The notes beneath the pieces are model-generated. The model saw nothing but the letters and a program-made list of their open reading frames with translations. It did not search any database and was not told the origin of the DNA. DNA of 64,000 nt, from positions 55,120-119,119 of the forward strand of contig JBAXIO010000014.1 of assembly GCA_037138335.1 (NCBI GenBank). The letters are read 5' to 3'. This document shows, one piece after another, positions 1-8,135 of this stretch (positions are counted from its first letter, which is position 1; every line of letters begins with the position of its first letter). Position numbers and translations under genes: made by a program. Source of the DNA: CAIRDP01 sp037138335. GTDB taxonomy: Bacteria; Bacteroidota; Bacteroidia; Bacteroidales; FEN-979.

Positions 1-816
1 CTTGGATATTTTGATGAATCGGCTATCAGGCTGATCGAAGTACCTTCAACCAGCCAGGTAACGAGAAACCTGAGGAACGGGACCCTCGAAGCTGGCTGTA
101 TGACACTGGATGAATCATTGACTTTGCTTCAGGACCAAGTTGACCTTCGCGTAATCCTCGTAATGGATGAATCCTCCGGTGGGGATGTGCTTATGGCAAA
201 ACCCGATATCGAAAACCTCCAGGGGTTAAGGGGTAAGCGGATCGGTATCGAAAATTCAACCGTGAGTGCAGTGCTGCTCGATGCAGCACTCCTCGAAGCC
301 GGACTGCAGGCCGGCGATATAACCCAGGTCCCGATGTCGGTTGATCAGGATTATCAAGAATACCTGGCAGGCAGGGTCGATGCGGTTGCAACATATGAGC
401 CGGTTCGGAGCCAGCTTCTGAAGGAAGGGGCAAAAATTCTGTTCAGCAGCAAACAGATACCCGGAAGGATCATCGATATTCTTGTTGTACGGGCTGATGT
501 CATCGATACCTATTCGAATTCGTTAACCGCTTTGCTCAATGGTTACTTTAAAGCGTTCAGCTACTTTGAGAAACATCCCACCGAATCGGCAGTGCTAATG
601 AAAAAAAGGCTGGGAGAGGACCCTTTAACACAATTCGACGGATTACATATTCCGAACCTGGCCGAAAACAACATGTATCTTTCAGGCGGGCAGCCGGCGC
701 TTTACAAATCGGCAGGATTTATAATGGATCTTATGCTTAAGCGTAAACTCCTTCAGAAACCTTGTGTGTATACGAAACTTGCCGACCCAAGATTTCTTCC
801 TGTTATCAATAACTGA
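1..816 (+). CDS. ABC-type substrate-binding protein, NMT1/SsuA/THI5-like (5' truncated)
   Basis: The reading frame is open from base 1, so the N-terminus, including any signal peptide, lies outside the window. The visible 271 residues look like the second lobe and hinge of a periplasmic binding protein of the NMT1/THI5/SsuA class: a segment LRGKRIGIENSTVSAVLLD, then GRVDAVATYEPVRSQL, then IDILVVRADVI, all typical of proteins that bind sulfonates, nitrate, bicarbonate or thiamine precursors. The ligand cannot be told from sequence alone. No permease or ATPase gene is visible. The stop is followed after only two bases by a membrane sensor kinase, so the protein may present a ligand to that kinase rather than to a transporter; that is inference. 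Confidence 0.8.
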   Translation, partial: LGYFDESAIRLIEVPSTSQVTRNLRNGTLEAGCMTLDESLTLLQDQVDLRVILVMDESSGGDVLMAKPDIENLQGLRGKRIGIENSTVSAVLLDAALLEAGLQAGDITQVPMSVDQDYQEYLAGRVDAVATYEPVRSQLLKEGAKILFSSKQIPGRIIDILVVRADVIDTYSNSLTALLNGYFKAFSYFEKHPTESAVLMKKRLGEDPLTQFDGLHIPNLAENNMYLSGGQPALYKSAGFIMDLMLKRKLLQKPCVYTKLADPRFLPVINN

Positions 817-818
817 AC

Positions 819-2783
819 ATGAACAAAATAACCACCATACGCCTCAGGTTCTGGCTGCCATTTTCAATCTTTACTACCATCACGGGTTTGTTGATTTTTT
901 TTAGCTTGCTCCAGTACGAGGATTCCAGGAGGCATCTTGAAGAAAGTACTATCACCTCCTTGAAGGAACGTCTTACCACAATGGGCAACCGCCTGGAAAG
1001 GTTCTCAATTTACAATCTCGATTACCTTGTCAGTTATGAAATCGCTGAACTGAACTTCTCCAATGAAGCACAGTCGATTGCACTGGTTGACGATAAAGGA
1101 ATAATTCTCAACGGCTCCCTGCTGGAATGGAAGGATCAACCCGTTACAAAATGCATCCCTGACTTCAATACTGCCGTTTACCGTTCCACGCTCCTGAAGA
1201 ATATTCAGAAAACAATTTTATCAGGCGACGGGAACCACATCTATGCATACGAACCGGTTATGCTGCCCTCACCCCAGGGTGAGATCAGGTCGGTGCATCT
1301 TGGTTTGCTTTTTGTCGATTACAACCTGTCCCGCTTACGGTCTGCCCAAAGGGCAAGCCTTTTTATCCGGATCTCCGTTGACTGGGGCATCGGGATGTTC
1401 CTGATGATAGTGCTTTACCTGGCTCTTCGTTTCTGGATGACAATACCTTTCTGGCACATGCGGTCGATTATTAACAGGTTCGGCAAAGGTTCCTATGATG
1501 CAAGGATAGATATTAAGGGGAACGGAGAACTGGCCGAACTCGGTAATGCGTTTAACCGTATGGCCGAGGATGTTTCCAGCCAAAGAAACAAGATGCATGA
1601 ATTGCTTGATGAAAAAACACAGATTGAAAAAGACCTTCTGAGCGCAAAACACAAAGCGGAAGAAAGCGATAACCTTAAGTCGGCTTTCCTGGCCAATATG
1701 TCACATGAAATAAGGACCCCGATGAACGGGATCCTTGGATTTACCAGTATACTTGAAGATCCCTCTCTTTCGGAAAACGACAGGGAGAAATACATTGCCA
1801 TTGTACATAAGAGCTCCCAACAGCTCCTCGACATCATTAACGGCCTCATTGACATCTCAAAAATTGAAGCCGGCCAGGAAACCCTGAACTTTAAGACGTT
1901 TAATCTGAATCAGCTTGCAAACGATTTGATTTCTTTTTTCCTGCCGCAGGCAGAAACCCTGGGTTTAAAACTTGTTCTTCATAAAGCAATGACCGACAGG
2001 GAATCACTTATCTGCAGCGATCCTGTAAAACTCCGGCAAATCCTTGTCAATCTCCTCGGGAATGCATTTAAATTCACTTCTGAAGGCAGCATCACACTAA
2101 GTTACCGGGTTGACGGCCCAAAACTGGTTTTCACGGTGGAAGACACCGGCATAGGCATAGCACCAGAACTGTTCCAGGTGATTTTTGACCGGTTCAGGCA
2201 GGCCGAGATTAAACCCTCCGGGAAATTCGGCGGGACTGGCCTGGGCCTCTCGATTTCAAAATCATATGCTGAGATGCTGGGAGGGTCTGCTTGGGTCGAA
2301 TCCGAGCCCGGGAAAGGCAGCCGGTTCTTTGTTTCTGTCCCTTATGTTCCCGGATTCGCTGCCCGGGAGGAAGGTTCAGATCAGAAGGATGACGGCCGTA
2401 TTGAGGCTGTGCAGTCTTTTCATGGCAAGACAATTTTACTGGTTGATGATCTTGACGATAATGCTTTGTTCATTAATCATATTCTAAGGAATACCCGGGT
2501 AATGGTAATGAGAGCAAAAAATGGAAAAGAATCCATAGAGTTTATTGCTCAGCATCCAGGTATTTCACTTGTGCTGATGGATATAAAAATGCCTGATATG
2601 GATGGATACGAGGCAACACGAAAAATCAAAAGCATCAGGCCGCTTCTCCCGGTTATTGCCACAACCGCTTATGCACTTGCCGGTGACCGTGAGAAATGCC
2701 TGGCTGCCGGATGCGACGATTATCTCTGCAAACCGATCAGCAAGGAAAAGCTGTTAGTGATTATAGAAAAATTTATACAATAA
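819..2783 (+). CDS. Hybrid sensor histidine kinase/response regulator
   Basis: A 654-residue inner-membrane hybrid kinase. Transmembrane segments lie at about residues 11-31 and 188-206 and flank a periplasmic sensor of about 155 residues with no family I recognise. A HAMP linker (about 207-260) and a coiled coil follow. The HisKA box has the phosphoacceptor His296 in MSHEIRTPMNG; the ATPase domain shows the N box around NLLGNAFKF (411-419), DTGIGI (442-447) and GTGLGLSIS (472-480). A C-terminal receiver domain has acidic residues D543/D544, phosphoacceptor D588 in LMDIKMPD, T616 and K638. There is no DNA-binding output, so phosphate is presumably relayed onward by an HPt protein not seen here. 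The start two bases after the binding-protein stop implies one transcript. Confidence 0.93.
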   Translation: MNKITTIRLRFWLPFSIFTTITGLLIFFSLLQYEDSRRHLEESTITSLKERLTTMGNRLERFSIYNLDYLVSYEIAELNFSNEAQSIALVDDKGIILNGSLLEWKDQPVTKCIPDFNTAVYRSTLLKNIQKTILSGDGNHIYAYEPVMLPSPQGEIRSVHLGLLFVDYNLSRLRSAQRASLFIRISVDWGIGMFLMIVLYLALRFWMTIPFWHMRSIINRFGKGSYDARIDIKGNGELAELGNAFNRMAEDVSSQRNKMHELLDEKTQIEKDLLSAKHKAEESDNLKSAFLANMSHEIRTPMNGILGFTSILEDPSLSENDREKYIAIVHKSSQQLLDIINGLIDISKIEAGQETLNFKTFNLNQLANDLISFFLPQAETLGLKLVLHKAMTDRESLICSDPVKLRQILVNLLGNAFKFTSEGSITLSYRVDGPKLVFTVEDTGIGIAPELFQVIFDRFRQAEIKPSGKFGGTGLGLSISKSYAEMLGGSAWVESEPGKGSRFFVSVPYVPGFAAREEGSDQKDDGRIEAVQSFHGKTILLVDDLDDNALFINHILRNTRVMVMRAKNGKESIEFIAQHPGISLVLMDIKMPDMDGYEATRKIKSIRPLLPVIATTAYALAGDREKCLAAGCDDYLCKPISKEKLLVIIEKFIQ

Positions 2784-2933
2784 CCAAAAGGCTTCGGTGC
2801 CGGTGCATCCCTTGAAGTCATTTCCCTGTTTATTTCAATCAGGTCTTGCCGGCCTTTCTGAACATTAGAAAAGTTTGAGATCTGCCGTACCCGGGGATTT
2901 TTTAAACAGGATTTTGATTTTTATTATCTCCAA

Positions 2934-2963
2934 TTGTGGAGTGTTGGGAAAATGGTATTTTTG
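2934..2963 (+). promoter_or_regulatory. Bacteroidota promoter TTG-N19-TATTTTTG
   Basis: TTG at 2934-2936 and TATTTTTG at 2956-2963 are 19 bp apart, matching the -33/-7 consensus TTG/TAnnTTTG of the Bacteroidota primary sigma factor. The site lies 30 bp before the ATG at 2994. The TTG could be misread as an upstream start codon, but is better explained as the -33 element. Confidence 0.65.
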
Positions 2964-2993
2964 AAAAAAATTAACATTCTAACGGGAAACCAT

Positions 2994-4472
2994 ATGAAAA
3001 AACACTTATTCTTTTTCGCTGCAATGATATTTTTTTCCTGCCAGGCATTTGCCATCCTGCCACATGTAAATCCTGCTTTTCATGCAGGGACAGACCGTTT
3101 TACCAATCTGCAGGATCATCATAATACACCTCCCGGGAATGGTTTTTTCAGTAACTTTCAAAACAGGGCATTGATCAAACTTGCATCGGTCGTCTGCAAT
3201 TGGGATACGATAATTTCATACGGCACGTCAGGCGAACTCGAAAGGCATACGGCTACCCTTGACAACCATGGCAATATGTTGAGCCATTTAACACAGAGAA
3301 GGCTGGGCGGGGCATGGGTAAACAGCTTCAGACAAACTTATTCCTATGATGCCAGCGGAAATGAGCTAACCGAATTGGATGAAAATTGGCAATCAGGGGC
3401 CTGGGTAAATTCCACGAGAATGACATATACCTATGATGCCGGCGGGAACCAGGTTTCCGAGTTGGACGAAGCCTTTCAATCCAACACCTGGGTCAATAAT
3501 ATGAGGTACACAAACACTTATGATGCATATGGAAATTTTCTGACCGAGCTCTCTGAACAATGGAATACCAGTACCTGGGAAAACTATATGCGCTGGACCG
3601 ACACTTATGACATACATAATAATATAATCAGCACCCTTCAAGAATCCTGGCAGTCAGGGGCATGGGAGAATCAACTTAAGTATACCAATTCCTACGACAC
3701 CTTCAATCATCTGCTTACCCAGCAATACCAGGAATGGCAGTCAGGAGCATGGGTAAACGGTTACCTGATTACTTTCACCAATGATCCTGACGGGAATATA
3801 CTTACCGAATTGTTTCAAAACTGGCAATCTAATGCATGGGAGAACTCTACTTTTGAAACCTATATTTACAATACCGGCGGAAGGTGTACTTCTTCGCATT
3901 TACAAACGTGGGATGCAGGCGCATGGGTGGATAACCAGCAATGTGAATTTGCATATGATGCAAACGGGAATAAACTGACCGAAACCTGGCAGATTTGGCA
4001 AACGAATGTGTGGGAGAATTATACGCGGTATTCCTACACCTATGATGCCAATGGAAATTCAATTACAGGGAAATATGAAGAATCCATTGCCGGTGTTTGG
4101 ACTCCCGCCCTTGGGATGCTATCCATTTATTCAAAACAAATCTGGATTTATTTCCTGTCAGGGGTGTATGAGTATAATGCACATTTTCAATGCTTTGATC
4201 ATACCGGTATAGATAACAAACATGAAACATCCGGCAATCTCATTGTTTATCCTGATCCTTCAAGCGGGGCGATCACAGTTTCCATAATCGGTTTCAGCAA
4301 GGAAAGGAGCTACCGGATGTCGGTTTGTAATCTGAATGGAGAGGCAGTACTGCAAACCTCATTAACCAATGAAAATACTGAACTCGATATCAGCATGCTC
4401 CCAAAAGGTTTATATTTATTGAAAGTTGCTGATGGACAGAGCAATATTACCAAAAAAATCCTGAAGAAATAG
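2994..4472 (+). CDS. Exported 29-residue (YD-like) repeat protein with T9SS type A sorting domain
   Basis: 492 residues. A signal peptide (MKKHLFFFAAMIFFSCQAFA) opens the protein. From base 3243 to 4112 there are ten consecutive repeats of exactly 29 residues (87 bp) with the pattern YTYDAxGNxxTELxExWQSGAWxN, akin to YD/RHS-type wall-associated repeats but shorter and regular. The C-terminal 80 residues are a T9SS type A sorting domain: YPDPSSGAITV, then VCNLNGEAVL, then LPKGLYLLKV and a basic end. The protein is therefore probably secreted across the outer membrane and surface-attached or released. A longer start at TTG 2934 would add 20 residues ahead of the signal peptide and is rejected because that TTG is a promoter element. 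The gene is monocistronic. Binding target unknown. Confidence 0.85.
   Translation: MKKHLFFFAAMIFFSCQAFAILPHVNPAFHAGTDRFTNLQDHHNTPPGNGFFSNFQNRALIKLASVVCNWDTIISYGTSGELERHTATLDNHGNMLSHLTQRRLGGAWVNSFRQTYSYDASGNELTELDENWQSGAWVNSTRMTYTYDAGGNQVSELDEAFQSNTWVNNMRYTNTYDAYGNFLTELSEQWNTSTWENYMRWTDTYDIHNNIISTLQESWQSGAWENQLKYTNSYDTFNHLLTQQYQEWQSGAWVNGYLITFTNDPDGNILTELFQNWQSNAWENSTFETYIYNTGGRCTSSHLQTWDAGAWVDNQQCEFAYDANGNKLTETWQIWQTNVWENYTRYSYTYDANGNSITGKYEESIAGVWTPALGMLSIYSKQIWIYFLSGVYEYNAHFQCFDHTGIDNKHETSGNLIVYPDPSSGAITVSIIGFSKERSYRMSVCNLNGEAVLQTSLTNENTELDISMLPKGLYLLKVADGQSNITKKILKK
3243..4112 (+). repeat. Ten in-frame 87-bp coding repeats
   Basis: Ten tandem units of exactly 29 codons with no insertions or deletions between units. 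Central copies keep Y-D-A-x-G-N and W-Q-S-G-A-W; the first and last copies are more divergent. The DNA is less alike than the protein, so the array is not a fresh expansion. Confidence 0.85.
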
Positions 4473-4535
4473 TCCGCCTGGAAATCTCGTCAACGAGATC
4501 AGACCGTTTTTTCTTTCCTTTTCATCATCAACAAA

Positions 4536-4567
4536 TTGGGAGTTTCCGGGAAAAGATGGTAAATTTG
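4536..4567 (+). promoter_or_regulatory. Bacteroidota promoter TTG-N21-TAAATTTG
   Basis: TTG at 4536-4538 and TAAATTTG at 4560-4567, 21 bp apart. This would start transcription near 4572 and give a leader of about 75 nt before the ATG at 4648. Confidence 0.55.
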
Positions 4568-4647
4568 CACCGCTTTTCTGATAGCTGTCAGTTAGTGATG
4601 TCCTTATTCGGAAAAGCATTCCTCCACGAGAAATTTATCAGTAAACA

Positions 4648-6468
4648 ATGAAAAAAATTTGTTTGGTACTAGTATCATTGGGCTTTATCGTGTCAGGATG
4701 GGCACAAACCTTAAATGAAAGTTTTAATGGAACAACTTTCCCCCCTGCAGGATGGCAGAACATCCAGGCTGCGGGAACCGGGTTGTGGAAGCGGGTAACC
4801 GCCGGTGTGACCCCCGCTTGCAGTCCTCATAGCGGGACAGGCATGGCAGAATATAATAGTTATGACTTCCTGCCCACAGTGAATGCGCTGCTGGTTTCCC
4901 CACCCCTGGACTTTACCGGCTCATCAGTACATGTGTTCAGTTTCTGGCAATATGGCGATTCGGGCTGGCCAATATATAATGACAGTATCGGCGTTTACTA
5001 TAATTCTGCTGCCAGTTTGACCGGGGCAACCTGGTTAGCAACAATACCAAGATACAACCCGGTGGATGGATGGTATAAACACTCCTACCTTCTTCCGGCC
5101 GGCCTTACCGGGACCAACTACCTTATTTTGAGGGGATACAGCCAGTATGGCGACAATATGTTTGTGGATGATGTAAGCCTCACGGTTCCTCCTGCCGACG
5201 ATCTGTCAACCATTTCAATCAATAATGAAAAGTATTTAACAAGCACGGCACCGATAATACCTTCAGCCACTATAAAAAATACCGGATTAACTACTGAAAC
5301 AGGGTTTCAGGTGGTCTGCAAAATTTATAATTATGATAACAATGAAATATATTCCGACAGCCTGACAGTGACATCCATCGCTTTATGGGATACTGCCGTT
5401 GTGAACTTTACATCATTTACGCTTCCCGAATCCGAAGCGATATATAAAATGAAGATCTATACTTCCCTGGCCTCAGACATGGATCATTCCAATGACACCC
5501 TGGTGAAAACGGTTTATACATATACGCATGATAAACAATACGTTCTACTGGAGGTTGCGACCGGTACATGGTGCCAGTTTTGTCCGGGAGCTGCTATGGG
5601 GGCCGACGACCTTGTTCAGAACGGCCAGCAGGTAGCTGTGGTTGAAAATCATAACGGCGACACTTATGCTTATACCGCTTCGAATACGCGGAACAGTTAT
5701 TATGTTATCCCCGGTTATCCAACTGCTATTTTTGACGGGATCAAACGGCTTGAGGGCGGTGATCATTCGGTTAGCCTGTATACATCGTATTTACCGATTT
5801 ACGAATCAGAGTACGCCATAAAAACTGCTTTTGGCATCACCATAAGTGAAGGATACAGTTCAGGCAACATTTACAACGTGTCGGTCACTGTAGACAGGTT
5901 TGGCGAAACACCCTTTGCAAACAGTAACCTGGTTTTGCATTTAGCATTGACCCAATCGCATATCATGGTAAACTGGCAGGGGCAAAACCACCTGGAATTT
6001 GTGAACCGGGCCATGCCACCTGATGCCTCAGGAACCCCTGTTAATTTAAAAAATGTTAACCAGGTAACAGTTCCCTTGACATTTACCGTCAATCCTGCCT
6101 GGGGCGGAGACCTGACAACTGATTATGAACTGGTCGCCTGGGTTCAGGATTTAACAACCAGGCAGGTTATCGACGCCGAAAAGGTCAATCTGCAGTCAAT
6201 TATGGTTGGGGTTAAAGAACAAAATAACAGCCGGGGCGTGATGAAAATTTACCCCAACCCGGTAAAAAACATCCTCACGGTTGAAACATTGCAATCAGCC
6301 GGTAATAGCACTTTGACAATTTTTGACGTCAGTGGGCAGGAACTGTTAACACGGCCTGTTGTTTCCGCCAAAACGCAACTGGACCTGAGTGGTTTTGCAA
6401 AGGGTGTTTATACCGTCAGGCTCCTGAATAATAACCAGGTTGAAGTAAGAAAGATCGTAAAGGAATAA
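4648..6468 (+). CDS. Omp28-like protein with choice-of-anchor J domain and T9SS type A sorting domain
   Basis: 606 residues, signal peptide MKKICLVLVSLGFIVSGWAQ. Residues about 22-180 form a jelly-roll of the cleaved-adhesin/choice-of-anchor J type (ESFNGTTFPPAGW near the start, FVDDVSL at the end). A middle beta-sandwich (about 185-290) is followed by a thioredoxin-like Omp28 domain opening with VLLEVATGTWCQFCPGA, which has a CxxC pair, and containing VIPGYPTAIFDG with the cis-Pro loop. The last 80 residues are a T9SS type A domain (KIYPNPVKNILTVE, then GVYTVRLLNN). It is probably a surface or secreted protein; whether the CxxC pair is redox-active is unknown. The own promoter at 4536-4567 and the facing gene remnant downstream suggest a single-gene transcript. 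Confidence 0.85.
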   Translation: MKKICLVLVSLGFIVSGWAQTLNESFNGTTFPPAGWQNIQAAGTGLWKRVTAGVTPACSPHSGTGMAEYNSYDFLPTVNALLVSPPLDFTGSSVHVFSFWQYGDSGWPIYNDSIGVYYNSAASLTGATWLATIPRYNPVDGWYKHSYLLPAGLTGTNYLILRGYSQYGDNMFVDDVSLTVPPADDLSTISINNEKYLTSTAPIIPSATIKNTGLTTETGFQVVCKIYNYDNNEIYSDSLTVTSIALWDTAVVNFTSFTLPESEAIYKMKIYTSLASDMDHSNDTLVKTVYTYTHDKQYVLLEVATGTWCQFCPGAAMGADDLVQNGQQVAVVENHNGDTYAYTASNTRNSYYVIPGYPTAIFDGIKRLEGGDHSVSLYTSYLPIYESEYAIKTAFGITISEGYSSGNIYNVSVTVDRFGETPFANSNLVLHLALTQSHIMVNWQGQNHLEFVNRAMPPDASGTPVNLKNVNQVTVPLTFTVNPAWGGDLTTDYELVAWVQDLTTRQVIDAEKVNLQSIMVGVKEQNNSRGVMKIYPNPVKNILTVETLQSAGNSTLTIFDVSGQELLTRPVVSAKTQLDLSGFAKGVYTVRLLNNNQVEVRKIVKE

Positions 6469-6492
6469 ACAGGATTAAGCCTGATACTGTTT

Positions 6493-6825
6493 TCACGGAA
6501 CTATGCATTTTCTTGTGATACAATTCCTGCCGGTCCTGGGCCTGTAAAAATAAACTCCCGGGCAGGTATCCCCTGTATCCCGGATAACAAGGTAATGATC
6601 TGGTCCCCGGGGTTCATCTTCAAACGAGGCCGCAAGCTTCCCGCCGATATCATAAACGGATATTAAAACCCATGAATTTTGTTCAATAGCAAAGGCAATG
6701 ACTGCGGATGACTTTAAGGGGTTGGGACACATTGGCTCAAGTACAAGGCCCGAACCGGCAATGTCCTTTTCTGTACCAGCTAATTTAAAATAAAACAGGC
6801 GAAATTCATACTTTTGGAGTTTCAC
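6493..6825 (-). pseudogene. Orphan T9SS type A sorting domain, remnant of a secreted protein gene
   Basis: About 110 codons on the minus strand that read as an almost complete T9SS type A sorting domain: EPMCPNPLKSSAVIAFAIEQ, then VLISVYDIGGKLAASF, then CPGVYFYRPRTG and the terminal RKCIVP. This order (PNP motif, D-x-x-G-K turn, GVYF, basic tail) is diagnostic. Nothing else of a cargo protein precedes it: an in-frame TAA lies six codons upstream of the only possible start (GTG at 6825), and the promoter of the next gene already occupies that DNA. I read it as the 3' stub of a deleted T9SS cargo gene. It might also be an untranslated relic feeding no product. Confidence 0.6.
6809..6816 (+). 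promoter_or_regulatory. -7 element TACTTTTG for the CsgG-like gene
   Basis: TACTTTTG matches TAnnTTTG and lies 55 bp before the ATG at 6871. No TTG at the expected -33 position. The TTG at 6814 inside this element is an in-frame but spurious start codon. Confidence 0.45.
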
Positions 6826-6870
6826 GTGTTTTATTGTATTTTAGTCAGGCTATTCCAAAACCCCAAAACC

Positions 6871-8124
6871 ATGAACCGGATTCTCTCTTTATCAATTCTG
6901 CTGCTGCTTTCATACAATGTTCTAAAGGCACAAAATGTCGAGTGTTTTGTGCTTACCGCTCCCGAAACCCGCCTTACGGAAGTTAAACGCCTCTCGGTCC
7001 TGGATTTTTCAGGTGAAAAAGGCCGTCAGCTTACCGATTACCTGATTGTTGAACTGATGAAGACCGACCGGGGTATCAAAAGCATTTCAGGGGGGTTGTT
7101 CTCCTCGGCTAAGGAAGGAAAAACCTTTCAGAAGGGAGCAAGGACCAATTTATACTCGGTTGTTGAACGCGACCAGATCGACAAGGTATTAAAGGAGCAG
7201 AATTTCAGCAATTCAGGAATAGTCGATGATGCCCAGGCGACGCAAATCGGGAAAGTACTGGGCATAGACGCGATCATTTCAGGATCGGTTAGTTACACAT
7301 CCAAGGATGAGCAGAGCGAAACCACGACCTTTGACCTTAGTGGAAAATCGTCCACAGTCCCTTGTTTGAAGCGCACGGTCACAGCCGAGGCCAGGATCAG
7401 GATCATATCAGTAACCACCGGACTGGTTATCGGAGTAAGCAGTCCGAAAGCAGAATTTTATGAAAGGAAGTGCGGAAGTGAACGTTCCGGATTGCAGTCG
7501 GCCGCCGCCATTGCAAACGCATGTTATCAGGACCTCGCCTTTAAACTTGCAAATTCATTCAGCCCTTATTTTAAAAACGTGAAGTTTGAGTTTGAGAAGA
7601 TCAAGACCAAAGAATTTAAGGACAAGTCCAAACAGGCTCTTGAATATATTGAGTCCAGCGATTTCGACAAGGCAGCAAACATTTACAAGGCAATACTTGA
7701 AGCTGATCCTTATACTGCCGCAGCTGCATACAACCTTGGTTGCCTGAACACCATCGTAGGGAACTATGACGAGGCTTACCAGTACTATAAAACTGCATCA
7801 GAAATTGACGAGGCTGCTTTCGGGCAATATGTTAAAAAAGCCGAAGCACAGGTAGAGATGAACAAGATCCTCCAGGCAATGGGTATCAGCATTGAGAAAC
7901 AGGGTTTTGAATCTTCAACTTCCGCTCTTGCCGACAAAGTAAAAACCAGGGGCAATAAGAGCGACCGTTACGATGCAAGGGAAAAACCCGACGAAGGTTC
8001 CGCCTCCGTGGCGCGCATCCCGGGTGATACTGAATTCACGGTGATCAAACGCGAAGGGGATTGGTACCTGATAAAATTGCTCGGGGGGAAACAGGGATAT
8101 ATCAATCAATCGTTTGTAAAATAA
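6871..8124 (+). CDS. CsgG/HfaB-like lipoprotein-fold protein with TPR and SH3 domains
   Basis: 417 residues with an N-terminal signal peptide (MNRILSLSILLLLSYNVLKAQ). Residues about 30-240 resemble the CsgG/HfaB/TolB-N family: RLSVLDFSGEKGRQLTDYLI, LYSVVERDQIDKVLKEQ, then GKVLGIDAIISGSVSY and ARIRIISVTTGLVIG. No lipobox cysteine is seen. Residues about 265-345 hold TPR-like helices (AANIYKAILEADPYTAAAAY), and the C-terminal 45 residues form a bacterial SH3 domain (TEFTVIKREGDWYLIKL, then QGYINQSFV). Proteins of this architecture sit in the periplasm or at the outer membrane and probably sense or scaffold. It is 11 bp upstream of a caspase gene and likely co-transcribed. The start at ATG 6871 is chosen over TTG 6814 because it begins the signal peptide. 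Confidence 0.75.
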   Translation: MNRILSLSILLLLSYNVLKAQNVECFVLTAPETRLTEVKRLSVLDFSGEKGRQLTDYLIVELMKTDRGIKSISGGLFSSAKEGKTFQKGARTNLYSVVERDQIDKVLKEQNFSNSGIVDDAQATQIGKVLGIDAIISGSVSYTSKDEQSETTTFDLSGKSSTVPCLKRTVTAEARIRIISVTTGLVIGVSSPKAEFYERKCGSERSGLQSAAAIANACYQDLAFKLANSFSPYFKNVKFEFEKIKTKEFKDKSKQALEYIESSDFDKAANIYKAILEADPYTAAAAYNLGCLNTIVGNYDEAYQYYKTASEIDEAAFGQYVKKAEAQVEMNKILQAMGISIEKQGFESSTSALADKVKTRGNKSDRYDAREKPDEGSASVARIPGDTEFTVIKREGDWYLIKLLGGKQGYINQSFVK

Positions 8125-8135
8125 GAAGTTCTGTT

